From NCBI GenBank assembly GCA_902628195.1, contig CACOLY010000002.1, positions 22,631 to 86,630 on the forward strand: DNA of 64,000 nt, read 5' to 3'. Position 1 is the stretch's first letter, and each line of letters opens with the position of its first letter. Positions 47,686 through 55,974 of this stretch are shown here, piece after piece. The notes under the pieces were generated by a model that saw only the letters and a program-made list of their open reading frames with translations, searched no databases and was not told the DNA's origin. The position numbers and the translations under genes are program-made. The DNA comes from an uncultured Pelagibacteraceae bacterium. GTDB taxonomy: Bacteria; Pseudomonadota; Alphaproteobacteria; Pelagibacterales; Pelagibacteraceae.

Positions 47686-49122
47686 TTACTTTTTGCTAAC
47701 TTTTTTTGTTTTTTTCGAAGATGTTTTTGATTTAGAAGATTTTAAACTAGTCTTTTTTACTGTTTCTTTTTTAGTTTGAGCTTTTTTTGTATCTTTTTCA
47801 CTTTTGTTCTCTTCATTAATCTTTGGTTCTTGATTTTGAGATTGTTTTAGGATTTTTTCTGCCTCATTTTTTGATATTTCTTTTTTATTACTTTTGGCTT
47901 TATCTTTTATATGACTTAAAATTTTTTCTTCATAAACAGTCCCTCTTAAACTTGCAACAGCTGATGGATTTTTTTGATAAAAATCCATTACCATCTTTTC
48001 TTGACCAGGCATCATTCTAATTTGTTTTTGAATTTCAGTTTGAAGCTCCTGTTCAGAGACTTTTATATTATTTTTTTCACCTACTTCATTCAATATTAAT
48101 CCAACTTTAATTCTTTTTTTTGCAACTTCTTCAAAATTTTTTCTACTTTCTTTTGCATCTTTTTCTGACATTCCCTGAGATAAAACCTTAATCTCTTCAT
48201 CAATTAAATTTTCAGGTATTTCATTCACTTTAAATTTTTCTATTTCTTTTAAAATTTGATTTTTAGTAAGTCGATCTAATGAATTTTTATACTCATCATT
48301 AATTTGTTTAGAAATTAATGATTTTAAATCTTTTAAATCTTTAGCACCCAAATTTTTTGCAAATTCATCATTGATCTCTACTTTCTCAGGATTTTTTACT
48401 GAAATGATCTTGCACTTAAATTGTGCTTTTTTATTAATCAATTCTTTTTCAGGAAAATTTTCAGGAAGTATAGCATCAACAATCTTCTCGTCATCTTTTT
48501 TAACTCCAACTAATTGTTTATCAAATCCTTTTAAAAATAAATCTTTTCCTAATGTAAGTTGAGTATTTTTTCCCTCTCCACCTTTAAACGGTTTGCCATC
48601 AATAGAAGCATTATAATCAAAAATAACTAAATCTCCTTCCTTAGATTTTATATCTGGTTTTGTCTCTTTAAAATTTGGTTGATTTTTAGCTATTTCATTT
48701 ATTCTCTTGTCTGCCTCAGTATCTTCAATCTTAACTGAGTATTGATCAAATTTTATATTTTCTATAGCTTTGATATCTACCTTAGGTAACTCAGTTACTG
48801 AAATAACATATTCTAAATCTTTGTCTTCCCCATAAGTTTTTAAATCCAACTTAGGTTGTCCAGCGGGTTTAATTTTGTTTTCTTCTAATGCTTTTGTTGT
48901 GGTTTCTTTAAGCACTTTGTCTAAAACTTCACCAAATACAGCTTTACCAAATTGTCTTTTTAAAACTTCTTTTGGAACTTTTCCTGGTCTGAAGCCTTTT
49001 AAATTTACTGAACCTTTTATTTCCTCATATTTTTCATCCATATAAGAATTCATTATTTTCTTATCGATGAAAATTTTTAAATCTTTATTTAAACCTTTTT
49101 TATTTTCTACAGTAACTTTCAT
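47686..49122 (-). CDS. tig: Trigger factor
   Basis: Ribosome-bound chaperone and prolyl isomerase. The track's start at 49164 overlaps tRNA-Leu, so I use the ATG at 49122 ([18 protein letters not shown]), giving 478 residues. It has the ribosome-docking signature KGFRPGKVP near residue 45, an FKBP-like PPIase domain (about 150-245, [17 protein letters not shown]), and the helical C-domain. A Lys/Ser/Thr-rich disordered tail of about 55 residues at the C-terminus is longer and more basic than usual. Confidence 0.95.
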   Translation of the reverse strand: MKVTVENKKGLNKDLKIFIDKKIMNSYMDEKYEEIKGSVNLKGFRPGKVPKEVLKRQFGKAVFGEVLDKVLKETTTKALEENKIKPAGQPKLDLKTYGEDKDLEYVISVTELPKVDIKAIENIKFDQYSVKIEDTEADKRINEIAKNQPNFKETKPDIKSKEGDLVIFDYNASIDGKPFKGGEGKNTQLTLGKDLFLKGFDKQLVGVKKDDEKIVDAILPENFPEKELINKKAQFKCKIISVKNPEKVEINDEFAKNLGAKDLKDLKSLISKQINDEYKNSLDRLTKNQILKEIEKFKVNEIPENLIDEEIKVLSQGMSEKDAKESRKNFEEVAKKRIKVGLILNEVGEKNNIKVSEQELQTEIQKQIRMMPGQEKMVMDFYQKNPSAVASLRGTVYEEKILSHIKDKAKSNKKEISKNEAEKILKQSQNQEPKINEENKSEKDTKKAQTKKETVKKTSLKSSKSKTSSKKTKKVSKK

Positions 49123-49134
49123 AAAATATTTAAA

Positions 49135-49219
49135 TGGTAGGGCGAAAAGGACTCGAACCTTCACAGATTGCTCTATCGGTTCCTAAGACCGACGCGTCTA
49201 CCAATTCCGCCATCGCCCC
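49135..49219 (-). tRNA. tRNA-Leu (anticodon TAG)
   Basis: An 85-nt minus-strand tRNA with a long variable arm: acceptor GGGGCGA/TCGCCCT (first pair G-U), anticodon stem TCGGT/ACCGA with loop CTTAGGA (anticodon TAG), T arm GAAGG-TTCGAGT-CCTTT, discriminator A and encoded CCA. It lies 12 bp before tig and has its own good promoter. Confidence 0.95.
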
Positions 49220-49233
49220 ACAAATTTAGAGGT

Positions 49234-49262
49234 TTTATATATTATTGAAACTATTTGTCCAA
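49234..49262 (-). promoter_or_regulatory. Promoter of tRNA-Leu (and probably tig)
   Basis: On the minus strand TTGGAC (49262-49257), exactly 17 bp, then TATAAA (49239-49234). The -10 ends 14 bases before the tRNA-Leu 5' end, which fits a short 5' trailer removed by RNase P. It is one of the clearest sigma-70 promoters in the window. Confidence 0.6.
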
Positions 49263-49307
49263 CGACATTTATTATAAAATTTATTATTTTTCCTTTATAA
49301 TATAAGT

Positions 49308-49559
49308 ATGATTATTTCACCTTGTATTAGTATTTGTAAAACAGATCCTAAAACTGGATATTGCTATGATTGTGGCAGAAATAATGAAGAAAAAAAAATT
49401 TGGAAACAAGAAAATACAACCGATGAGTGGAAAAAAAATAACATAGAATTAATAAAAAAAAGATTATCAGGGTGGCAGTTAAAAAGCTTTGAAGAGTCCT
49501 ATACTTATAAAATTAATAATGGTATTTCTCTTTTTAAAAAAAGTTTAAAAAATGAGTAA
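49308..49559 (+). CDS. DUF1289 family cysteine-rich protein
   Basis: An 83-residue protein of the DUF1289 family, recognised by SPCISICKTDPKTGYCYDCGRN followed by a WK…TDEWK segment; the four cysteines suggest a metal or iron-sulfur site. Function unknown. It has no Shine-Dalgarno sequence, and a TATAAT lies only 6 bases before the ATG, so the transcript may be leaderless. A 57-residue ORF overlaps its stop (ATGAGTAA). Confidence 0.85.
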   Translation: MIISPCISICKTDPKTGYCYDCGRNNEEKKIWKQENTTDEWKKNNIELIKKRLSGWQLKSFEESYTYKINNGISLFKKSLKNE

Positions 49560-49725
49560 AACTTCAATAGTAATTATTATCTATATATTGGGATTAATTT
49601 TTGGTGCATTATTTTTAGATATATGGAGTGCAGAAACGAATATATTAAAAGGTTTATTAGGACTAGGTTGGACTGCTCTACTCTTAATAGGTATCTTTTT
49701 TACCGAAAAAAAAGAAAAAGAATAA
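49552..49725 (+). CDS. Small membrane protein, 57 aa
   Basis: Not in the ORF track. Translation begins MSKTSIVIIIYILGLIFGAL and ends TEKKEKE. Two hydrophobic segments (about residues 5-22 and 33-50) are joined by a short polar turn (DIWSAETN), and the C-terminus is charged, which is a normal two-helix membrane hairpin. Its ATG overlaps the stop of the DUF1289 gene by 8 bp, so translation is probably coupled. I do not recognise a family. Confidence 0.6.
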   Translation: MSKTSIVIIIYILGLIFGALFLDIWSAETNILKGLLGLGWTALLLIGIFFTEKKEKE

Positions 49726-49730
49726 TTTGA

Positions 49731-49853
49731 TTATTTTTTCTTGCTTTTAATTAAAAATTTTTTTTTTAACTGAAATTTATTGTTACTAATATTGCTTCGG
49801 TGCCTAGCATAAGCTTGTTTTTGGGCAAGTTTCATAGCTTTTTTAGATGACAT
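49731..49853 (-). CDS. Small highly basic protein, 40 aa
   Basis: Not in the ORF track. Minus-strand translation MSSKKAMKLAQKQAYARHRS followed by a Lys-rich half ending KSKKK; 15 of 40 residues are Lys or Arg. It starts 4 bp after the histidine phosphatase stop on the same strand, consistent with co-transcription. Composition resembles small ribosome- or nucleic-acid-associated proteins, but there is no family match I can name. It is convergent with the 57-aa ORF (5-bp gap). Confidence 0.5.
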   Translation of the reverse strand: MSSKKAMKLAQKQAYARHRSNISNNKFQLKKKFLIKSKKK

Positions 49854-49857
49854 AATC

Positions 49858-50415
49858 CTAATAATCCATTTCAATATTGTCTAATATGTTAAAATTTTTA
49901 TCTGTAATTACAATTTCACCTGAGCTTGGCGCATAATTCAGTGCCTCAGATATTACAACATAATGAGTGACTAAGACTAAATTTTTATCACTTTTCCAAC
50001 TATTAACATATTTTTTTAAATTAATCATTTGAGATTTCTTATTTTTAGCAAATTTTGAACTATAAAACGAGTTAAGAAATTTTTTAGTTTTAAAATTATT
50101 AAAAGCAATTGATGAAGTTTCTTTACATCTGCACCACTCACTAGATAAAACTTTATCTATTTTTACTTTTTTATTTCTAAAAAATTCACCAATATTTACT
50201 GCTTGTTTTCTCCCTTCCTTACTTAAATTTCTCTGGGTGGAACAATCGTTTAAATTGAAATTACTTGGATCACCACTCCCAGGTGCATATGCATGTCTAA
50301 TAAATATTAATTTTCCACCATCTTCAAGTTGATTTAATAATTTTTTATTGAAATCTGCTTTAACTGATGATGTTAAAGATATAAATATTATTAAAAAAAA
50401 TTTTAAAAATTTCAT
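49858..50415 (-). CDS. Exported histidine phosphatase family protein
   Basis: A 185-residue branch-1 histidine phosphatase (phosphoglycerate-mutase fold) with a signal peptide (MKFLKFFLIIFISLTSSVKA), so it is probably periplasmic. The catalytic His41 is in FIRHAYAPG (RHA rather than RHG), the acidic and Arg positions are in SSEWCRCKE, and the second His is in LVTHYVV. The substrate is unknown. Its ATG is only 2 bp from the divergent uracil-DNA glycosylase ATG. Confidence 0.85.
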   Translation of the reverse strand: MKFLKFFLIIFISLTSSVKADFNKKLLNQLEDGGKLIFIRHAYAPGSGDPSNFNLNDCSTQRNLSKEGRKQAVNIGEFFRNKKVKIDKVLSSEWCRCKETSSIAFNNFKTKKFLNSFYSSKFAKNKKSQMINLKKYVNSWKSDKNLVLVTHYVVISEALNYAPSSGEIVITDKNFNILDNIEMDY

Positions 50416-50417
50416 TA

Positions 50418-51098
50418 ATGGATATTAGATTAGAAAATTTAAACAAAACAATAGTTAATTGCAAAAAATGTCCGAGACTAGTTAAATTTGTTCAAAAAAT
50501 AAGTACACAAAAAAGAAAACAAAATATGAATGAGGTCTACTGGGGTAAACCTGTTCCTGGTTTTGGAAATTTAAATTCAAGATTAGCTATTATTGGACTT
50601 GCCCCTGCGGCTCATGGTGGCACAAGAACAGGAAGAGCTTTTACAGGCGATAAATCAGGAGATTTTTTGTTTAAATGTTTATACGAAGTAGGTATTTCAA
50701 ATTATCCGTATTCAAAGAATTTAAATGATAATTTAAAGTTAAAATCTACTTATATTACCAATATACTTAAATGTGTACCACCTGAAGACAAACCTTTAAG
50801 TAATGAAATATCTAATTGTTCCAATTTTTTTGATGAAGAAATATTATCTCTAAAAAAACTAAAAGTAATTGTTGCATTGGGTAAAGTTGCTTTTGATAAT
50901 TGTATAAAATTATATAAACAAAAATTTGATATAAGACAAAAATTTATTTTTAAACATGGCAAATCTCAGTTATTACCTGATGGAATAATTATTTTATCTA
51001 GTTATCATCCAAGTCCAAGAAATGTTAACACAAAACTTGTTTCAAATAAAATGATGGTAGATTTATTTAAAAAAGCAAAAAAACTTGCTAAGTTTTAA
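50418..51098 (+). CDS. Uracil-DNA glycosylase, family 5-type (4Fe-4S)
   Basis: Removes uracil and possibly other deaminated bases from DNA. The 226-residue protein has the N-terminal CKKCPRL pair and later cysteines (LKCVPP, SNCSNFF) for an iron-sulfur cluster, the active-site GLAPAAHGGTRTGRAFTGD and the C-terminal HPSPRNVNT. This pattern fits the family-5 (UdgB) group rather than family 4. It overlaps convergent ybgC by 11 bp. I see no SOS box upstream. Confidence 0.88.
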   Translation: MDIRLENLNKTIVNCKKCPRLVKFVQKISTQKRKQNMNEVYWGKPVPGFGNLNSRLAIIGLAPAAHGGTRTGRAFTGDKSGDFLFKCLYEVGISNYPYSKNLNDNLKLKSTYITNILKCVPPEDKPLSNEISNCSNFFDEEILSLKKLKVIVALGKVAFDNCIKLYKQKFDIRQKFIFKHGKSQLLPDGIIILSSYHPSPRNVNTKLVSNKMMVDLFKKAKKLAKF

Positions 51099-51510
51099 TA
51101 GTATCACAAAAATAAGGTTTAAATTTAGAATATATTTCATCTGGAATTTTTATAGGTTTTCCCTCTTTATTTACAAAAACTAAATGAACCTGAGCCTCTA
51201 CAATGACCTCTTCTCCTTTAGTAATTATTTGATTCATAAAAAATGAAGTTTTAGTAATTGATTTTACAAAAGATCTTACAGTCAATTCATCTTCCAAATA
51301 AGATGATTTTTTATATTCAATATTGCATGATTTAACGATTATTAATGAATTAAATTTATCTTTAACTATTTTATTACTAAAACCAATCGAAAACAAAGCT
51401 TCAGTTCTAGCTCTTTCTAAATATCTTAGATAGTTTGCATAATATACTACACCAGCAGAGTCGGTATCCTCATAATAAACTTTTAACTTATGAAAGAAAT
51501 TTTCATGCAT
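51088..51510 (-). CDS. ybgC: YbgC-family acyl-CoA thioesterase
   Basis: A 140-residue hot-dog thioesterase. The active-site motif YYEDTDSAGVVYYANYLRYLERARTEAL is the classic YbgC signature (cited by its core DTDSAGVVYYANYL). In proteobacteria ybgC often precedes tolQRAB and may act in envelope phospholipid metabolism. No tol genes are here, so it stands apart from the usual cluster. Its end overlaps the convergent uracil-DNA glycosylase. Confidence 0.9.
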   Translation of the reverse strand: MHENFFHKLKVYYEDTDSAGVVYYANYLRYLERARTEALFSIGFSNKIVKDKFNSLIIVKSCNIEYKKSSYLEDELTVRSFVKSITKTSFFMNQIITKGEEVIVEAQVHLVFVNKEGKPIKIPDEIYSKFKPYFCDTIKT

Positions 51511-51536
51511 TTTATAAAATTATATCAAAAATTTCA

Positions 51537-52187
51537 TCAATTTGCTGAAAAATAGATATTTTGAAAATAGGCAATTGCTTTCATTTTAGAATTATCTGTG
51601 TCAGACATTATGGCTAGCCCATCAAGTTCATTTACATCCAAATCGTGAAACTTTTTAAAATCTTCTTTAACATTTGCCTTAACGGTAACCCATTTATTGA
51701 GATTATTTTTAGTCGTGGATAAAACATTATCTATAGATTTTTTGGTGTATGGACTTGGTGAATTAAATCCAATTTTATTATTACTTGAAAATACATAGTT
51801 TATTGCTCTATTAGATAGTGGTGTTGCACCAGTCTTTTTTATGACAAAAACTCTCGCTGCAAAATCATGTCCTTTCTTCGAATTTTCTTTAATACCAGAT
51901 AAATCTTTCTCAACTTTCCATGTAATATTTATGAAAGGAGTCTTGTTTAGGTCAATTTTTAATTCTTTTCCTAGACCGGAAGCGGCATTATCAGCTACAG
52001 CTTTTAAAAAATTACCTTTTTCATTCGATCCAACACTATAATTTGTATTATTATCAGCACCTCTTACTTTTCTAACTTCAAGTTTTGAAAGCTCAGATTC
52101 ATTAAATTCAAATACGCTTATTACCTCTGCCGTACTTATCTCAGTGGATAAAAAAATAATAACTAAAAATTTTAAAATTATTTTCAT
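51537..52187 (-). CDS. DUF3047 domain exported protein
   Basis: A 216-residue protein with a signal peptide (MKIILKFLVIIFLSTEISTA) and a beta-rich body matching the DUF3047 pattern: INITWKVEKDL, KKGHDFAARVFVIKK, and the C-terminal DVNELDGLAIMSDTDN with a final IAYFQNIYFSAN. The fold resembles carbohydrate-binding-like sandwiches, but no function is known. It ends 26 bp before ybgC, so the two may share a transcript. Divergent from the 47-aa ORF upstream. Confidence 0.8.
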   Translation of the reverse strand: MKIILKFLVIIFLSTEISTAEVISVFEFNESELSKLEVRKVRGADNNTNYSVGSNEKGNFLKAVADNAASGLGKELKIDLNKTPFINITWKVEKDLSGIKENSKKGHDFAARVFVIKKTGATPLSNRAINYVFSSNNKIGFNSPSPYTKKSIDNVLSTTKNNLNKWVTVKANVKEDFKKFHDLDVNELDGLAIMSDTDNSKMKAIAYFQNIYFSAN

Positions 52188-52269
52188 AAACTTTTAAAAA
52201 AATTGTTAATACATTATTTTGACAAAATTTAAACAATCAAAAATCAATTTCTAATTATATATATTAATC

Positions 52270-52413
52270 ATGAAGACAATTTCCATTTTTATTCTCTTAA
52301 TTTACTGGTCAATAATGATTTTTGCTCCAGTCATGTCAAAAGATGTGAAATTTGGTAGAATTAAACTAAATCAGACTAAAATATTAGAACCGAAAGCAAA
52401 AGTTAATAGGTAG
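52270..52413 (+). CDS. Small exported or membrane-anchored peptide, 47 aa
   Basis: Not in the ORF track. Translation starts MKTISIFILLIYWSIMIFAP and ends with a basic polar tail (ILEPKAKVNR). One hydrophobic segment of about 18 residues could be a signal peptide or an anchor. A TTGACA lies about 35 bp upstream, but no well-spaced -10 is clear. Its last 11 bases overlap the convergent SDR gene. I recognise no family. Confidence 0.45.
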   Translation: MKTISIFILLIYWSIMIFAPVMSKDVKFGRIKLNQTKILEPKAKVNR

Positions 52414-53155
52414 AGCGACCCCCACTAATATCAAAAACTGCTGCAGTTGAGAAAGTATTTTCTTCTGAAGATAACCAGCAAACAAGAGAAGTAAACTCTT
52501 CAACTTCAAGAAATCTACCTCTTGGTACTTTTGATAGCATTCTTTGCACGTGTTCTTTAGTCATTTGATTCAGAATTCTAGTTTTGGCACCCGCAGGAGT
52601 TACTGCATTTACTGCTATATTCTTATCTGCAAGCTCTTTACCCAAGGATTTTGTTAATCCAATCGCTCCTGCTTTACCTACACTATATGCACTCGCGTTA
52701 GCATTGCCATCTTTTCCAGCAACAGAGGCTACATTAACTATTCTTCCATAATTATTTTTAATCATATTAGGGACTACTGCTCTACAGCAATTAAAAGTTC
52801 CCATTAAATTAATATCAACAACTTTTTTCCACATCTCTACATCATACTCCCAAAGCGTTGAAGTAGGACCAGTAATTCCAGCATTATTTATTAAAATATC
52901 AATATTAGATTTTTTATTTATTTCATTAGTACAATCTTCGACCTCTTTATAATTTGAAACATCAATCACATTTGAACTTAAATTTTGATTATTTAGTTCC
53001 TTTACCGCTTTTTTAATCATTTTTGAGTCTATGTCCCAAATTATAACTCTTGCTCCAGAATTTAGAAATCTTTTTGCAATATCAAATCCAAAACCCTGGG
53101 CACCACCAGTTATTACTGCTGTTTTATTTTTAAAATCAAATTTAATTTTATTCAT
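52403..53155 (-). CDS. SDR family NAD(P)-dependent oxidoreductase
   Basis: A classical short-chain dehydrogenase of 250 residues with the cofactor motif TGGAQGFG near 16, NNAG near 91, catalytic Ser in VNVASVAG and YSVGK. The acidic residue after strand 2 (IIWDID) favours NAD over NADP. The terminal DISGGRSTY resembles sugar-acid dehydrogenases more than FabG. Last gene of the SDR-NCS1-TRAP set, 4 bp after the permease; probably oxidises the imported substrate or a downstream product. The exact substrate is unknown. Confidence 0.85.
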   Translation of the reverse strand: MNKIKFDFKNKTAVITGGAQGFGFDIAKRFLNSGARVIIWDIDSKMIKKAVKELNNQNLSSNVIDVSNYKEVEDCTNEINKKSNIDILINNAGITGPTSTLWEYDVEMWKKVVDINLMGTFNCCRAVVPNMIKNNYGRIVNVASVAGKDGNANASAYSVGKAGAIGLTKSLGKELADKNIAVNAVTPAGAKTRILNQMTKEHVQRMLSKVPRGRFLEVEEFTSLVCWLSSEENTFSTAAVFDISGGRSTY

Positions 53156-53159
53156 TTAT

Positions 53160-54614
53160 TTATTTTCTTGCTAATAGATAATACACAAAAGCAGAAATTA
53201 ACGCTCCCATTATCCAAGAATAAGAATGCAGATACATAAAACTATTATTCCAAATAGTTGATGCTGAAAAAACAAATCCTAAAATTAATGAATAAACTCC
53301 CTTAATATGCCAACCACTAGAGTAATAATATGCTCCATTATTTTCTAAAGAATAGATATCTTTATTAATTAATGTTCCTTTTTTCACAAAATAATAATCT
53401 GAAATCATAACTCCAAATAAAGGGCCAAAGAAAGCACCCAGAGTATCTATCAAAGATAATATTCCAATTTGGCTAAAATAAGTAAGCCAAAAAATTCCAA
53501 TAAAGAAACCTAAGAAAGCGATAATATAACTTGAACTTTTTAAAGATAAAGAAGATGGCATAAAATTTATTAAAGTATATTGAGACGGTATAAAATTTGC
53601 TATCAAATTTGTAGAAGCTGATGCTATTATAATAAACACTAAAGCTAAATTAGCAATTAACAAATCATCAATCTTTCCAATTATATCTGTAGGATTTGTT
53701 AATATTCTGTTTAAATTTTCAGGATCTTGTTTTAAAAATATGTCCACACCAGAAACAATAAATAAAGCAAAAAAAGAAAAAATAATTAAATTTAAGAGTA
53801 AAGTAAAGTTACCTTTTTTCAATTCTTTTTCATCTTTAATATATCTTGAAAAATCTCCATAGCTTAAAATTATAATTGCAAAATATGCAAATACAGTACC
53901 TGCAACAGTTATTAGGGGTCCAATGTTATTAGTAATTGAAAAATTTTCAAAATTCAAAGCATCCAAAAAAGCACCAGATGTTAATTTTACATCACTTAAA
54001 AATACAGCAAAGAAAAATAAAAGCATTCCGAAATAAACTGTCAAAGCTGAAAAACGAATTAATTTTTTATTAAAATTCATTCCTAAGCTAAAAAGCATTA
54101 CTTGAAAAACAATGGCAATAATAATTGCACCCCAATCAATTATATTCATTGCTAGTATGAAATTAAAAAAAATATCTTGGTTTAAAAAAGAGGAATTGAA
54201 ATAAAAAATACTTATTCTTATAAGAAAAGCAAATGCTTTAGACAGAAAATACGTTTGAATACCAAATAGAAAAATTCCAACAAAGCACCTTAACAATCCA
54301 AAATATTGAGCTCCTCTGAAACCTAAAGAAGATCTTAAAAGAACAACAAAAGGTAATCCAAATTTCTGAGAAGGTTTACCAATTATATTTGAGAAAAAAA
54401 ATACTAATAGAGTCCCTAATAGAGTCCCTAAAATTACTACAAAAGTATTTAGATTGTAAATTAAGTATAGTGATGTAATTAAAGAAAAACCAATAACACT
54501 TTGAATATTAACGCCCCAATAGCAGAATAAATCTTTCCAATCCCAATTCTTATTATTTGGATTTACTGTAACTAATTCCCAATTGATTAAATTTTTTGAT
54601 TTTTGTTGACTCAC
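53160..54614 (-). CDS. NCS1 family nucleobase:cation symporter-like permease
   Basis: A 484-residue inner-membrane transporter with about 12 helices and the NCS1 features WKDLFCYWGVNIQSVIGFSL, GLPFVVLLRSSLGFRGA (substrate/ion site), and LGAFFGPLFGVMISDYYFVKKG. Relatives move cytosine, purines, allantoin, hydantoins or thiamine. The start codon is GTG at 54614. A perfect in-frame 12-bp tandem duplication (54405-54428) doubles GTLL in a helix. It lies 25 bp after dctM. Confidence 0.88.
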   Translation of the reverse strand: MSQQKSKNLINWELVTVNPNNKNWDWKDLFCYWGVNIQSVIGFSLITSLYLIYNLNTFVVILGTLLGTLLVFFFSNIIGKPSQKFGLPFVVLLRSSLGFRGAQYFGLLRCFVGIFLFGIQTYFLSKAFAFLIRISIFYFNSSFLNQDIFFNFILAMNIIDWGAIIIAIVFQVMLFSLGMNFNKKLIRFSALTVYFGMLLFFFAVFLSDVKLTSGAFLDALNFENFSITNNIGPLITVAGTVFAYFAIIILSYGDFSRYIKDEKELKKGNFTLLLNLIIFSFFALFIVSGVDIFLKQDPENLNRILTNPTDIIGKIDDLLIANLALVFIIIASASTNLIANFIPSQYTLINFMPSSLSLKSSSYIIAFLGFFIGIFWLTYFSQIGILSLIDTLGAFFGPLFGVMISDYYFVKKGTLINKDIYSLENNGAYYYSSGWHIKGVYSLILGFVFSASTIWNNSFMYLHSYSWIMGALISAFVYYLLARK

Positions 54615-54639
54615 TTAAACAATATAAAACTTTAATTTT

Positions 54640-55974
54640 CTACTGTCCATATAAGAGAGTTGGTAACCATAAAGCGATCTTTGGAAAAATTATAATTAAG
54701 ATCAATCCAATTACTTGTAATACCATAAATTGCATCATTCCATAATAAATATCTTTAAGATCCCATTCAGGTACAACACCCTTTAAAAAATAAGCCGATA
54801 AGGCTACTGGAGGAGATAACCAGGCGGTTTGTAAATTGACTGCTACTAATATTGCAAACCAAGTTAAATTAAACCCTAGTGCTTCCACTAGTGGTAAAAT
54901 AATTGGAACAATTATCATCACAATTGGAACCCACTCTAACGGCCATCCTAGTAAAAATATCATGACCATTATCATTGCTAGGATTAAATATTTATTCATT
55001 TCCAAACCTAATAAAAATTCAGTCAATAAAGTCGGTGTCCCTAATCTTGCAAATACAGCACCAAAAAAGTTTGAAGCAGCAACCAAAACCATTATCAAGG
55101 CTGTTATCTCAAGTGTTTTTACTAAAGCTTCTTGTAATTTAGATAAAGTTAATTTTTTGTAGGCTAATGAAAGCAATAAAGCTCCCATAGCTCCACAACC
55201 TGCTGCTTCTGTTGGTGTAGCAAATCCAAATAAAATACTTCCTAACGCTGCAAATACTAAAGCTGCTGGTGGCACCAATCCTAAAAAAAATTCAATCCAT
55301 ACTTCTTTCATGCTAGCTGCTCTCATGTCATCAGGAAGCACTGGTCCTAATTTAGGATTAATCATACATCTTATTGTTGTGTAACCTGCATATAAACTCG
55401 CTAAAAGAATTCCTGGAAGTATTGCTGCTGCAAATAAATCAATTACTGGAATTTCCATAATTGGCCCCATGACTACAAGCATAATACTTGGGGGAATTAA
55501 AATTCCTAAAGTTCCTCCTGCGGTAATTGTTCCGGCGGCAAGTCTCACATCATAACCAGATCTATTCATTGATTTTGCTGCCATTATTCCAAGAATTGTA
55601 ACTGAAGCTCCAACAATTCCTGTTGCAGCAGCAAAGATTACAGAAACAAATAAAACTGCATAATATAAAGAACCTTTAACTTTTGCTAACATCATTTGAA
55701 ATGCTGAAAATAATCTCTCCATAAGTCCAGCTTGTTCCATCATAATTCCCATAAACACAAAGAGTGGGACTGCTGCGAGAGTTTGTTCGGTCATAACCAT
55801 AGAAAATTGGAGTGTCATTAAATAAAAAACTAATTTTCCAAAGCCTAAATAACCAAATACAAAACCTAAAAATATTAAAGTAAATGAAATAGGAAATCCT
55901 ACAAAAATTGCAAAAAGCATTACTCCGACTAAAATAAAACCTAATATCGCTGGATCAATAAACTCAGCTATCAT
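54640..55974 (-). CDS. dctM: TRAP transporter large permease (DctM)
   Basis: Large membrane subunit of a sodium-driven tripartite transporter. The 444-residue protein has about 12 helices, the DctM-type AVPLFVFMGIMMEQAGLMERLF and TAGGTLGILIPPSIMLVVMGP, and the C-terminal LQTAWLSPPVALSAYFLKG. It overlaps dctQ by 4 bp. It is the elevator-type transport subunit that accepts substrate from DctP. Confidence 0.95.
   Translation of the reverse strand: MIAEFIDPAILGFILVGVMLFAIFVGFPISFTLIFLGFVFGYLGFGKLVFYLMTLQFSMVMTEQTLAAVPLFVFMGIMMEQAGLMERLFSAFQMMLAKVKGSLYYAVLFVSVIFAAATGIVGASVTILGIMAAKSMNRSGYDVRLAAGTITAGGTLGILIPPSIMLVVMGPIMEIPVIDLFAAAILPGILLASLYAGYTTIRCMINPKLGPVLPDDMRAASMKEVWIEFFLGLVPPAALVFAALGSILFGFATPTEAAGCGAMGALLLSLAYKKLTLSKLQEALVKTLEITALIMVLVAASNFFGAVFARLGTPTLLTEFLLGLEMNKYLILAMIMVMIFLLGWPLEWVPIVMIIVPIILPLVEALGFNLTWFAILVAVNLQTAWLSPPVALSAYFLKGVVPEWDLKDIYYGMMQFMVLQVIGLILIIIFPKIALWLPTLLYGQ

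Noticed and set aside
49123-49164. N-terminal extension of trigger factor given by the ORF track
   Set aside because: It would run into tRNA-Leu, and the conserved protein begins at [11 protein letters not shown], 14 codons later.
54836-55162. 108-aa plus-strand ORF opposite dctM
   Set aside because: Antisense shadow of a conserved membrane protein gene; no promoter or ribosome-binding site.
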